From NCBI GenBank assembly GCA_963978545.1, contig OZ021727.1:94802762-94866761 (forward strand): a stretch of 64,000 nucleotides of DNA, in the 5' to 3' direction. Made by a program: the position numbers and the translations under genes. The notes under the pieces were generated by a model. The model saw only the letters and a list, made by a program, of their open reading frames with translations. It did not search any database and was not told the DNA's origin. Shown here one piece after another: positions 26,801-39,450 of this stretch (its first letter is position 1; every line of letters begins with the position of its first letter). The DNA comes from Linyphia triangularis (lineage: Eukaryota > Arthropoda > Arachnida > Araneae > Linyphiidae).

Positions 26801-27580
26801 TAATCACTCATGTAATTCCGGTATTTTGACATTTGAACAATTTTTTTTTTTTTTTTTTTTTTACAAAAGACATGTAAATAGTAATTAATTTGGGCCCCTT
26901 CTCTTTTGTTACTCGCGAGTCGTTACTGCTAATACAGTGTAGCATTGATAGCTACAGCACTGGGAAAACAGAGATATTGAGCTATGTATGTTACTTTAAA
27001 TAGATAATTTATCCAGTATCTTAAAAAAATGAATTTAAATTAACCTTATTGATTTTCATTTGGTTCTTTAGTAAAATTATTAATAATTTTGTGATTGGAA
27101 AACCAATACTTTCTCAGAAACTCAAATAAAATATTCCTAAAAATCAAATATGTTTTATTTTTTGTATAATTGAGAAATGCGTTAGATTTTTAAACAACAA
27201 AATAATTTATTTGGCTAATCTTGTTTGTTTTATAACTAATCTTATATAAGCATTGTAGATTCAAAAATAAATTAGTTACCTTGATTTTCCACATCGCACT
27301 CATTTAATAAAGGTCTGTAGTTAACCTGCCACACAGTTCTATTAAAAGGGCAATTAATAGCATATAAAATAACAAGAACAACGTGAAAAAGCTCTCCATT
27401 AAAATTTATTCTAAAACCTAAAGAAACCAATAATCAAAGATCACAATTGACGTGTACCATTAAATTAAAATTTATGACAAGAAATAAAGCATTTTTGATA
27501 AGAAAATCTAAAAATTGCATCAATTTTACTGGTTACAAAAATTTGTGGAAAACTTTTTTTTAATTGAAATAACTCAATTG

Positions 27581-27624
<44 letters not shown>

Positions 27625-28201
27625 ATTTTTTTTGCCCAATTAAGAAAATTATAAGTTTTTGAAACTTCAAATGCAACAACCGAATAAAAATTCTTCGGCT
27701 TTCAAAAACTGATCTTGTAGCTCCTTTGAAGATTCTAAGAGAGTAAATTCTATAATGGCCTCTCCTCGAATTCTACAGCTCCCATTTAATGAAGGTCTTT
27801 GTGATCCCCATTAAAAGAGGCCTCCGCTTTAACATGCAAAGTTCCAAGTTTCGGGCGAGAATGGTAATTATCTGCACATTTCAACAACATTTCATCCATC
27901 TGAGTGTTCATCCATCTAATTATAGCTTGTCTTTCTTTATTATTCCTTTTAATTTTAATGTAGTCGACATCTGTTACGTAGATAGTAAATGAGACAAAAA
28001 AACTTTTTGTTGAAGGTATTTGTTGGCAGGAAATGTCTTTATCTTTCAAGTGTCGACGGTATTTGTAGTTCGCCTGTCGTGAAATGTTTCAGGAATTTTT
28101 GGAGAAAAATTATTCATTTATTCATATAATTGTTTTATTCATCCTATATCTTACAAGAATAATTGCAATCCCGATTTCGATTTATCGAATAATTTCGTTT
28201 T
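23822..28201. other. 4.4-kb repeat-poor AT-rich stretch
   Basis: No gene, SINE or element end is supported. It contains T or A homopolymers at ~25187-25209, ~26840-26862 and 27585-27623 (39 A), and a short CTAT microsatellite at 26694-26710. Short frames in several places have no motif. Confidence 0.5.
27585..27623. repeat. Poly-A tract, 39 bases
   Basis: An uninterrupted A run. No retrotransposon-like body or target duplication was recognised beside it, so I list it only as a homopolymer. Confidence 0.9.
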
Positions 28202-28793
<592 letters not shown>

Positions 28794-29361
28794 GTATTAA
28801 AACTTTGTTTTTATGTGTTCTATTATTTATTAGTAATTTCAATAAATGAATGAATAAGAAACAAATTAACAATATATTGCCGTTGCTTAAATTAAGAGTG
28901 CGCCTGCATAGAATTGAGTCTTATTTGTTTAATTTCAAAATTTTGAAAAATACACCTGAAAATTTTATTTTATCTTTACAGACAAAATAACTTGTTTTTA
29001 AATATCCATAGTTTAATAGAAAAGAGAGTATATCGTCTAACTGGTAGTATGAAAATATCACTATGTTTACATAATCACCATGTCGCTAGGGTTACACAGA
29101 ACTGATCAGAAACTTATGAGGTATAATGGGAATCAATTCTAATGATCATATCGGAGTTTTCGGTTATAAATCGAAGGTCATATACCATTTTAATCCCAAT
29201 ACTGCAGAATATTTATAAAAAAAAATAAATGCATTTAAATTATAATTGGTAAAAAAAATATGAATTATCATTTTCTAATGATACATATTTGAGGAATCAT
29301 ATTTGTAACATTTTGGAATAAGTGCATATTAAAAAATAGAATTTTAAATTTATATAATACA
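28794..29361. other. AT-rich intergenic DNA
   Basis: Nothing recognised. Confidence 0.5.
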
Positions 29362-29888
29362 GCAAAGTATTCAAATCTGAGTTGAGATTTTGAAAATAAA
29401 ATGAATTTGTAAGACGTTGCAAGTCTCTCAACATTATTTGTAGTTTAAGTCAAAAATCATGACTGCAACCAATATTGAGAAACTTGTATTATGTCTAATA
29501 AATTCGTTTTATTTTCAAAATTATATAATACAGCAAATTATTCAAATCTGAGTTGAGATTTTGAAAATAAAATGAATTTACTAGACGTTGCAAGTCTTTC
29601 AACCTTGGTTGTAGTTTAAGTCAGAAATCGTGACTGCAACCAATATTGAGAAACTTGTATTATGTCTAATAAATTCGTTTTATTTTCAAAATTATATAAT
29701 ACAGCAAATTATTCAAATCTGAGTTGAGAGTTTGAAAATAAAATTAATTTATTAGACGTTGCAAGTCTTTAAACCTTGTTTGTAGTTTAAGTCAGAAATC
29801 ATGACTGCAACCAATATTGAGAAACTTGTATTATGTCTAATAAATTCATTTTATTTTCAAAATCTCAACTCAGATTTGAATAATTTGC
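29362..29888. repeat. Three-unit tandem array of a 171-bp palindrome
   Basis: Three units start at 29371, 29542 and 29713, period 171 bp. Each unit is itself a near-palindrome: TCAAATCTGAGTTGAGATTT on the left mirrors AAATCTCAACTCAGATTTGA on the right, and an inner CAAGTCTCTCAA...TTGAGAAACTTG stem continues the pairing. Only the last unit keeps its complete right tip (AATAATTTGC); the first two lack ~17 bp and are joined through TATATAATACAGCAAATT. This suggests a foldback element that multiplied in tandem. Confidence 0.85.
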
Positions 29889-31010
29889 AGGAGTATAGTA
29901 ATTTAAAAGTAATCATTAAATAATTATAATTTTTGACTTAGTTTATTGGGATTTTCTCAGATTCATTAACCGGAAGAAACAAATATAAATAAAGAAGAAG
30001 TAATGGGAAAGAAAGGTATTTCAATAATAAAGACAAATTTCTAAACTCCCCTTCTCCATCTTTTAACCAGCCAACACTTCATTTTTCCAGCTTCTACATC
30101 CTTCGTGCAAAAACAATAATATTTCTTTGAAGAACTGCCCCTTTCATGTAAAAGACAGAATTAAAGTTACATTTGAACCAGCGCCTTTGGAAGAATTCGT
30201 TCATTCTATTCCATTCATTGGAAGACTCCAAAAAGTGGGCTCAAAATCGAGGGAGAAACTTCAACAACGCTTTCACCTGGGGTACCTCATGAGTAATGCG
30301 ATCTTAAAACTTCGAAACGGAATTCTTCGCGGAGTTATGTTTTTGAGCAGGAGCAATAAATAAATCATATTTTGAAGACAAGGAGAGATTTATCGCCGTT
30401 TTTGTGCTTAATCGCGTTTCTGACGACTGCGGTTAAAAAAAGGATGGGTTTATCTCTACCCCTCACCCGCAATTTGTCATTTCTGTGCATCCCGAATTGT
30501 GACAGTGGGCGTTAAGAAAAGGGTTGAGAGGGCCACTAACTATAGAAAAATAATAAGCACCTTTTAAGAGACCTATTGTGATACCTAATAGGCCCCGCTT
30601 TTAGGGTGGTCCAGATAAATCTTTCGCGGTTATATTTTGTCGTTGTTTACGGGGTGGGAAAGGGTTGAATGGTTTTTTTGTGGTGATGCGTATCTTAAAG
30701 TGTGGACTGGCCATTAGTGATTATGACAACAATGGTGTAGGGGGTCGAGGTATCGACAAGGGCTAATAGTGGGGTTGTCAAGCTGTCGATGATGTATTGA
30801 TAGTTATGGATCATAACTCTTGTAAGTGGACGGTAGCCTGAGAACGTAGAGGAGTCTGGCATGATGAGGAAGATTTGAAAATGTGGCTTTATAAGAAAAG
30901 GCAGGAGAAAGGTCACTCTCAGATAATCTCTAAATATTTTACGTATTTATGTAAATCAAATTCTGCTTTTTCGAAAAGACGACTGGTTCTTTAAAATAAA
31001 AGGCAATTTT
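29889..31010. other. Intergenic DNA, moderate GC
   Basis: 30040-30920 has higher GC than the flanks and a 78-codon plus-strand frame at 30127-30363 with no recognisable motif. No promoter, splice-site pair or repeat end could be argued for. Confidence 0.45.
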
Positions 31011-31297
31011 TAAATTCTTTATATTAACTTCGATTTTATTTGCTGGTGGCAGCCGGGAAAATCTGGAGGCTAAATTAACCCACTTCCTTTTATCCAATAG
31101 GGATGAAACTTGGCAGATAGATTCGATATCGATGACAATGCTTTCTATCAAATTTTGGGACTGTCACTATCATTAACGGTCACTTTTACGGAATACTAAT
31201 AAATCAATCTGAAGTCATCCAATCTCGCTGAAATATCATTTAACCGATCATTGAAGAAACTCTGTCCTATTGCCAACATTGTTTTAGTAAATATATA

Positions 31298-31678
31298 CAA
31301 GGATGACAGTTTCCCTCCTTTTGGAGGATTTCCTCCTTTTTAGTTTTTATGTAACATTTTCCTTCTCTTTGTAGCTGTTTCGAGGATTCGCATTTTTCTG
31401 ATCTGAACCAGTTTTTCCTGCAAAAAGTGTACTTTTCCTCATGTCTAAACAAAAGATTTTTCATCTGAGCTCCCCTTTCCTCACAGATTACTTCACTAAT
31501 TCCTAATATTTAAAATGTAATTATTATATAGTATGAGAAATTTCATTGTATCTTTAAAATTATTGAATCATCCTTCTTGCATACTTTTTTTGTTGAATTT
31601 TTGTGTATTCCTTCCGCGAGCTTTTTTAACGAATTTTTGGATTTCCTTCTTTTTGCTCTCTGATCCCTCTCATCCCTG
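31298..31678. mobile_element. 381-bp MITE inserted in copy 3
   Basis: The tips CAAGGATGACAG and (reversed) CAGGGATGAGAG match at 10 of 12 positions, with TA on each side. Comparison with intact family copies shows that the host sequence GTAAATA...ATAAAAC was split exactly here. No transposase. The short frames inside are lysine-rich and unremarkable. TA targeting fits the Tc1/mariner/pogo group. Confidence 0.8.
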
Positions 31679-31849
31679 TATATAATAAAACTGTTTAATT
31701 CAGAATATAAGAAAGAAATATTTGGATTAGAGTGCATAAATTCACATTCCTTTTTGATGCATAAATTTAGAAACGTAGTTTGCCGCATATTTTGCCGATA
31801 GAGAGGCTTTTAATGTTTAAAATTAGATGCTAACATCAAGTACACGCTA

Positions 31850-32088
31850 TACTAAACTTCAACTTAACTTGACATCACTAGACGGTAGATCGTCACAGTG
31901 CTCATAGGTATTTAATCCATTTTGGCGGCGTGAAAGCATAATGTTCGCCAAACCACAACCCTGTAGAGAACAAAAGGCTATAAGGTTTGGCGAGAATTAT
32001 GTCTTCACTCCGTTAAAATGGATTAACTGCCTATGAACACGGTGAAGATCTATCATCTAGTGATGTCAAGTTAAGTTGGAGTTTAGTA
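31850..32088. mobile_element. 239-bp MITE inserted in copy 3
   Basis: The tips TACTAAACTTCAACTTAACT and its reversed partner (TACTAAACTCCAACTTAACT) match closely; the arms continue through GACATCACTAGA and on to mirrored GGCG/TTCGCCAAACC and GCCAAACCTTATAGCC blocks. TA flanks both sides. It splits the ACACGCT|GCAACAG junction that is continuous in the other family copies. Confidence 0.85.
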
Positions 32089-32138
32089 TAGCAACAGTGC
32101 AATGAATATAAAAATTGGCGATACATTTAAAGGATTTA

Positions 32139-32258
32139 TATTAAATGGGTTATATTATTATAGTATTTTTATGGGTTATATTATTATTGTGGTTTACCAT
32201 CACATTAAATGTCTGCACAACAGAAAATTACGACAACATTTTCCAGTGTACATTCTCA
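32139..32258. other. Short spacer
   Basis: AT-rich spacer between the TIR repeat and the 98-bp satellite, with a GGTTATATTATTAT duplication but no named feature. Confidence 0.5.
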
Positions 32259-33533
32259 CATGTAGAATACTTCTTCTAATGCGTCCATATAATGAAGTAT
32301 CTGGACTAAGTTGAGCCGACCAAACGGTATAGTGGAATAGCGTGCTAGCTTCTAGACCGCAAGGTTGCGGGTTCGAGTCCCGTGTTAGGCATGGGTGTTT
32401 GTAAATGTACGTCGGCTTGTCAAATGACGAATGTTTCGGCGCATTATAGCCCTCGTGTTGCTGACGGCGCCAGATAATCTGAAAACAACCAATCAACTGG
32501 ACTAAGTTGAATGATTTAGTTCCTTCTCTGCTCAATATTCTGGTTGTACCTACATGTAGAATACTTCTTCTAATGCGTCCATATAATGAAGTATCTGGAC
32601 TAAGTTGAATGATTTAGTTCCTTCTCTGCTCAATAATCTGGTTGTACCTACATGTAGAATACTTCTTCTAATGCGTCCATATAATGAAGTATCTGGACTA
32701 AGTTGAATGGTTTAGTTCCTTCTCTGCTCAATAATCTGGTTGTACCTACATGTAGAATACTTCTTCTAATGCGTCCATATAATGAAGTATCTGGACTATA
32801 GTTGAATGGTTTAGTTCCTTCTCTGCTCAATAATCTGGTTGTACCTACATGTAGAATACTTCTTCTAATGCGTCCATATAATGAAGTATCTGGACTATAG
32901 TTGAATGGTTTAGTTCCTTCTCTGCTCAATAATCTGGTTGTACCTACATGTAGAATACTTCTTCTAATGCGTCCATATAATGAAGTATCTGGACTAAGTT
33001 GAATGATTTAGTTCCTTCTCTGCTCAATAATCTGGTTGTACCTACATGCAGAATACTTCTTCTAATGCGTCCATATAATGAAGTATCTGGACTAAGTTGA
33101 ATGATTTAGTTCCTTCTCTGCTCAATAATCTGGTTGTACCTACATGTAGAATACTTCTTCTAATGCGTCCATATAATGAAGTATCTGGACTATAGTTGAA
33201 TGGTTTAGTTCCTTCTCTGCTCAATAATCTGGTTGTACCTACATGTAGAATACTTCTTCTAATGCGTCCATATAATGAAGTATCTGGACTAAGTTGAATG
33301 ATTTAGTTCCTTCTCTGCTCAATAATCTGGTTGTACCTACATGCAGAATACTTCTTCTAATGCGTCCATATAATGAAGTATCTGGACTAAGTTGAATGAT
33401 TTAGTTCCTTCTCTGCTCAATAATCTGGTTGTACCTACATGTAGAATACTTCTTCTAATGCGTCCATATAATGAAGTATCTGGACTAAGTTGAATGATTT
33501 AGTTCCTTCTCTGCTCAATAATCTGGTTGTACC
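32259..33533. repeat. 98-bp satellite, ~11 units, first unit split by a SINE
   Basis: The unit starts CATGTAGAATACTTCTTC and ends GGTTGTACCTA, with period 98 bp (99 bp in units reading CTATAGTTG). Units are more than 95% identical, differing mainly at GATTTAG/GGTTTAG, CTAAG/CTATAG and CATGTAG/CATGCAG, and variant types recur in the same order, suggesting block duplication. The 99-bp units create a minus-strand 33-residue repeat frame that is an artefact. The first unit is interrupted by the SINE at 32315-32496. Confidence 0.95.
32315..32496 (+). mobile_element. tRNA-derived SINE, 182 bp
   Basis: A perfect 14-bp duplication CTGGACTAAGTTGA flanks the element (32301-32314 and 32497-32510). The head begins GCCGACCAAACGGTATAGTG and contains an A-box-like TATAGTGGAATAGCG and the B box GGGTTCGAGTCC, the internal RNA polymerase III promoter. 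The body ends CCAGATAATCTGAAAAC, without a long poly-A tail. The inverted copy at 63154-63330 is nearly identical over its full length. It is a non-coding retroposon that needs a partner LINE for movement. Confidence 0.93.
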
Positions 33534-36500
33534 GCGATGAAACGCAAGACAACAAGATCTGGACGATTCCCATTAGTCCAAATGTCATCGGGCGATTTCC
33601 ATCACAAATTCATTCAAACGAAAGTTATTTACACCCCCATGAAAGTAAACTTGGAAACCTCCCACCTGGTAGCCCGATAATAAGTCCGAGAGTATCCGTC
33701 AAAACCTCAATCGTGTCTACTCTTTTTTTTTCCTTCAATTTAACCCACTAGGAATTAGAAACTGTGCATTTTGCCTGCTATGCTATGCGAGTATTTTGTG
33801 TTCGATTCATGAGTTCGGTAACTGGGCACAAAATACTATATATTTCGTTTTCTAGTTTCCTTCTAGTGCGCTATTTTTATACTATATAATGAGGTCCAGG
33901 TGAGTTAATAAGGAGAAAATTTACAAGCGTTAGTGTATAGTGCATTCCATCTAAGCATTACTGTCGATAGGGATCCTTCATATGCTACAACGTATCTCCT
34001 TAATAAAGAACTGTTGTCATCCACAATTCCATTAAAATCCCCTTTTAGCATATAAAATTGTAGGAACATCATTAGAAACTCGCCAATATAGTTTAGTATA
34101 TAATTTAAAAGATACTTGATTCAAATTGTGATATTGAGCTATACCAATGGCTTGAAATTAATGAAAATACTTAAACTACTGGAATAAATAACTCAGTACA
34201 TTAAATTTTCCTTTCAAATTATATTTTGTTACTGTTTAAATTGGAGTAGATTTACATTCATGTCCATCTGCAATGACTGTAAGAAAGTAAGCATCAGATT
34301 AAGTAATTATTTAAATTCTTGGTAAATAATATAAAGAATTTGTCACACAGAATTATGTCAAATTAGAAATGAAATTTGTTTTCTTTTTGGAATGACTTTC
34401 TTAATCTCCTCTTGATATCCATTAAAATAAGATTTCCAATAAAAAAGAAAGCATTTGATTTCTAAGAATAACATCATTAAGTAAATATGTGGATTTTTTT
34501 TATTTTAAACTAAATTTCTTAGTACTAAAAAATCCTCAAATACTGGTATTTAAATTTAACCAACATCTGTTTATAATTTTTTATGTTTTACATGTTAGAA
34601 AACTAATAGTGGAGTCAGAATTGACCATAGTTATTTGCAATCCAACATCACCTATAATAAGGCATTCCTTAATTGTCCTACTTGAATTTTTAAGTTTGTC
34701 ATTATAGAGTCATGTAAAGATAAACTCAGGCAAATTTTACTCTTTTGGATTTAATTAGAGAATAAGTGTTTAGAGTTATATAACGTTGAAAGCATATTTG
34801 AGATTACTTAATCATTGAATGCGAAAGTAGAATGGAGGATTCAAAACGGAACTTATTCAATTTTACGTAATTGAATGTTGAATTTTGAAAGAAGCTAAAT
34901 TTACCCAATTAAGAAACGTATCAATCGATTTGCACGAAAACATCTTACAAAATCTAAATGGCTTCCCAACGAAACTTCTTACAGCTCAAAAGCAATCAGA
35001 GCCTCATAAATATTTTGATTTAATTCCTCTATTTGGAAATCTTCCTTAAACAGGATCTATTTTAGATCTTCATTTCCTAAACAGACGATATTTTATTTCG
35101 AGACAAGTAGGGGATTCTAAGCAGCCCCTACTTGTGTGGGAAGATAAAAATACTACTCCAAGAGTAGGAGAAGGGGTTTTTGTGTGGGAGAAGAGGGATG
35201 AAAAACGATGGTGGGGGGTGACAGTAATGGAATTTCGGAACTAATTAGGGGAGAGCCTACGGGGGAGGTCTATACGTGTCAGAGAAGGAGGGGTGAAGTA
35301 GTCAGTATTTTCTGCCACCCCCTTGTGGAATTCCAAGGGAGTGAAATATACTTCTGAAGAAACTACACTTGTGTTCTTTATTTATAAAAATGTTATTTTT
35401 CAACATCACCTGAATAGTATATCAAGAGAAAAGATCAAGAAAGATCTCAATATCAACTTTTTGTAAAAGTTATTAAATAAAGTCAGGGTCTGAATGGTAT
35501 GTATGGGTTTTAGCCAAGGTGCGAAGTTTAGTTAATTTGTGTATCATCTTGCCACTTCACAATTTTGGTCAAATAGGTTCGACAGCATAAACTGAGTTTC
35601 TGTACATCTCAGCATTATAAAAATCCATAGTTTTAACCTAGAGGTAAAAAATTTGGTATATTGAGGCTCTAGCGCATCGAGATTGCCATGAACAACTTTC
35701 AAATTCGATTAAAAGTTGTTAAATGACATAAAAAAAATTATTATAATGGCAACTATATTTTTTATTGCATCTGAATAAAAGCAAAATTTATTTTAATGTA
35801 TCTCTTTTTTTTTCTGGTAATTTTTGTGCATTGTAATCATCTATCCGATAAGAAGTTCAAATATTTTACTAATATTTCTATATATTTACTGTCAATCGTT
35901 ATCGTAAATAAGTTCTGCTCATGTACTATTTTAAAGCATAATACTACGTAATACATAAAGTGTTTGGATATTGAATGCAAACATAAGTCATGACAGACAG
36001 TCGTATAGACTCGGGGAAGGTTATCAAAATTCACTGAAATTTAAAAATTATTTTGATATTTATTAAGTAATTTTCTTTAGTATTTAACCATCAAAAATAT
36101 TGAAGATTGTTTTTTATTTGTATAGCGTTTTTGTCTACTGTATCAAGTTCCATATTATTTTATCTAGATTTGAATGCATTTTCGTACTATATATGCTTTA
36201 CTATTTACACCAGACTAATTTATAATTTACAGCTGAAGCGTAGTATTTCATTTGCGATTTTATTTCTTGGTGCTTTATTTTGGTCGTAATTATGTAGTTG
36301 GTAAGAGGGCATCAGATTACTTTTTTACCTGTGTACTAAAAACTTTTTGAAAAAGAAAAAACTTTTTCGATACAGATGTAGTAAAGAAAATTTCTTTGGC
36401 GTAATTTGTTTTGTGTTTTTATTTTCCGTATAAATCAGGTTCTGTCAACGAGGTTTTTTTAAGTTACATTTTAATTTTATTAATTTATTATTATTTATAT

Positions 36501-36872
36501 TTTAACTTAATTTTATTATTATTTATATTTTAATTTTATTATAGTAAACGTGTTTGTGATTTTGGAGATTTTTTTGGACTCCTAAATGAAAAAAATCACC
36601 AAGTGTCCTATATTATATTAGTACCACTTTTTTTTTTTTTTTTAATTTTTTTTTTATGTCTTTTAACGGATTTTCTGCAGCAAGGGGCCACGTAGCTAGT
36701 ATACAACAATTTACTAGAAATAATACGCAATAAGTTATCAAAAATAATATAAAGTAGTTATTAGTAGAATAATTACTGCATGAATATTTTAATTGCGGTC
36801 TTCGATAACCAATATTTCATATTTTTAGCCACTTCTTGAAATTAAATAATGGAATAGACTTATGGCTATGAG
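33534..36872. other. Intergenic DNA, nothing coding supported
   Basis: A short stem pairs AGTATTTTGTGT near 33789 with GCACAAAATACT near 33826. 35110-35340 is GA-rich and GC-richer. The rest is AT-rich with T tracts (for example 36626-36643). No family motif was found in any short frame. Confidence 0.45.
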
Positions 36873-37034
36873 CAAGGCCTGGTCATGACAAGTTGGGACC
36901 CAAGGCCTGGACACTTTTAGGGGCCCCTTCATCAAATGCGAGATTTATTGGAAATGAGCTTGACTCGTTGTCAAATGAATTAACATTAAATATAGAAAAA
37001 GCTGATAAATTAATTCAATATATTGTCTTCTTAA

Positions 37035-37069
<35 letters not shown>

Positions 37070-37506
37070 CATAAATAAAGAAACAAATTTAAAATAATCA
37101 AATTTATAAATCAAAACATAAAACTTTGTAGCATTGTATTTCACGATCACAATGTGTAGTATTATACGTGACAACAATATCTGTATCATTATTCACAACT
37201 TCAAAGCCGACATTTGCTGATCTTGCAATTTGTCAAGACTTACTTTCAATATTCCTTCGAGAAATATTGTTTTTTTTTACGCTTTTAAATGATGGTTTGA
37301 TGCATTTGAATAAATACACTCTAGAATACGAAAGACGGTTCAAGATCAATACAAAATTATTTTTATGTAAAAATTCTTTTATACAGATTGTAGAAGATAT
37401 TCGCAAAAAGAAAGAAAAGTTATAAGTTTACAGTCAATTTCGGGGCCTCATAAAATCATGGGCCCAAGGCCCGGGTCTTGTGGGCCTAAGCGATGATCAG
37501 GGCCTG
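36873..37506. mobile_element. hAT non-autonomous element, 634 bp
   Basis: Perfect 8-bp duplications GCTATGAG lie at 36865-36872 and 37507-37514. The tips CAAGGCCTG and reversed CAGGCCCTG match, and GGCC-rich subterminal blocks (GGGACCCAAGGCC, AGGGGCCCC on the left; GGGCCCAAGGCCCGGG, CGGGGCC on the right) are arranged in mirror fashion. The interior has a 32-base T tract (~37037-37069) and a frame at 37168-37425 that might be worn transposase but has no diagnostic motif. Confidence 0.88.
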
Positions 37507-37514
37507 GCTATGAG

Positions 37515-39450
37515 ACTATGTTGACCAGGAATTTTAGTAAAATACGATTCGGACATGTGGGTAGGAAAAGCTTGAATGCAATTCTGTCGAAGTTCAGAAT
37601 TCACAGAGTTTTTCCTCTGGTAACTAGGAACTAAACCTCACTAATCAATCCCCAGTTTCAATCACCCTAATGACCGCAACCACATCCTTTCCGGATCAAT
37701 TTTCACAACTGGACGGGCTTCAAAACAAATCACTGCATCCGGCAAATCTTTGCCAATGATTAATGGACCTCTGTAGATGGACACAGTCAGAACTCCAAAA
37801 AGGAAGAAAAAAAAAAACTCAATGTAATATGACGAATGGGAGGAGTGAAGAAAGAAAAAAAAAGCGATGTCGTGTCTGCATGCTGAGTGTAACACGTGGA
37901 GTTCATCAGTTGACAGTGGGAATCTCCTCCACAGTTGAAGATCTCGCGAGTTGATGAAAGCGATCCCGAGGATCTGTGAAACCATTTGTCCCACCCTCAG
38001 CGAGTTCATTTGTTTCTAGCGAAATGAAAACAGGATTTCGAAAGGGGAGAGAGAGCGTTCTTCCATATGGTTAGCTCATCCCTTTTTTGGAGGATTAACC
38101 GGTGTCTAAAGATAGAGATGGATTGGAACATAAGATAGAGATGGATGAAGGATTGAGAAGGGAGTTGACTCTTTTGCTCTAAATTTTTTTTTTTTTAGTG
38201 TAGCTTTACCAGCCATCGTATCAGATTTCCCATCATACGTATTTTGAAATGAGCCATAGAAGAAATCGTCAATAGGAAGCAGCGCCACCCTTTCCAACCA
38301 CGAAACTTGTGGCTTGAAGGCAACACAGATAGCCACAAGAAACTTTTTTCATATCCTATTAGAAAAAATCACACTAAAAAATATTATAAATTAACATCAA
38401 TTTGTAATTATAACTCTAACATTTAAACAAGTAATTATGAAAAATTTAACTTTACAATTAAATTAAAAAGTATAGAAGTATAGAAAATTAACAAGTTGTT
38501 GTTTTTTACCATAACTCAGGCATAAATATGATAGGTAAAAATTGTGTTTGAAATAGCTTTTGTGATTGCTTTAACCTATTAATTCCCAATAACACTTGTC
38601 GGTGATAGTATTTTTAATAGATACTTTGTAAGCTTATTTTATTGGTCTCATAAAAACTGACCGAAAAATTAAGGTTTTTTAAAAAAATATTCTCGTTAGT
38701 GTTTGAATTGATGGTATTTTATTAGGGTTTAGTTATTTATTTTGATGACTTATAAACTCCTAATAGAAAATCTTGATATAAACGATATTAAAAAATTAAA
38801 TATCCATTTGCACAAGCAAAAACAGAACATTTAAAATAGAGTAAATTTTTTAAGGTTACATATAAACTACACATAAAAAGAATCTGAGCTTGAAAAGAAT
38901 TAATTAGATAACATCTATTAAGGGTTTCAACTGATGCAGAGATAGCTCACAAATATATCAGTCTATAAGCAGACACTTCTTTCATTTTATATACAATAAC
39001 TTTTCCAAAACAATCTTTCCCCATCATAATCTGATCTCAACCTAATAATTCCGTATCCTTGTCTCATTTTCTGGCGATCCATCTTCTTTGTCCCTTGGGG
39101 ATTCAAGAAATGACAGTGGCGCACGAAAGTGTTCCTTTTTCTCCCTGTTTGTTCGTGCGAACTTATTCATGTGTGTAATTAAATTCTTTCTGCAGCCGAT
39201 CTTTATGGATGGAGTATCCCACACCTTGTGCCTTTGGATTGGAGGAGAGGCCTGACTCATAGTGAGAGAGGGGTCGACCCCCTTCGGGATATACCCTGGT
39301 ATTCGCACTTCCACCAATCAGGGGGTGATACCTTGGATGAACCCTCGTTACATGATGACCTAGTCTTACTTGGTTCATAAGCAGTGACCAAGTTCATAAT
39401 TTGGAAAATCATTCCACAAATTGGCAAACTAACGGCATTTTTCGAATTAA
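37515..39450. other. Intergenic DNA with two GC-richer blocks
   Basis: 37640-38050 and 39040-39420 are less AT-rich and carry overlapping short frames on both strands, none with a recognisable domain. 38340-39000 is AT-rich. Confidence 0.45.

Larger units (their letters stand above)
31011..32138 (+). mobile_element. ~500-bp TIR repeat, copy 3, split by two MITEs
   Basis: The left tip is TAAATTCTTTATATTA at 31011 and the right tip is AAAGGATTTA ending at 32138. Removing the two inserted elements (31298-31678 and 31850-32088) and their TA duplications leaves about 504 bp, the same as the other copies. The blocks flanking each insertion are contiguous in copies 1, 2 and 4. Confidence 0.85.

Noticed and set aside
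30127..30363. 78-residue frame as a gene
   Set aside because: No recognisable domain; GC-richer surroundings make a chance frame likely.
32315..32400. A tRNA gene
   Set aside because: It has A and B boxes but no complete cloverleaf, and it is flanked by a target-site duplication. It is a SINE.
32200..33224. Minus-strand frames with a 33-residue period
   Set aside because: Produced by 98/99-bp satellite units and the inserted SINE.
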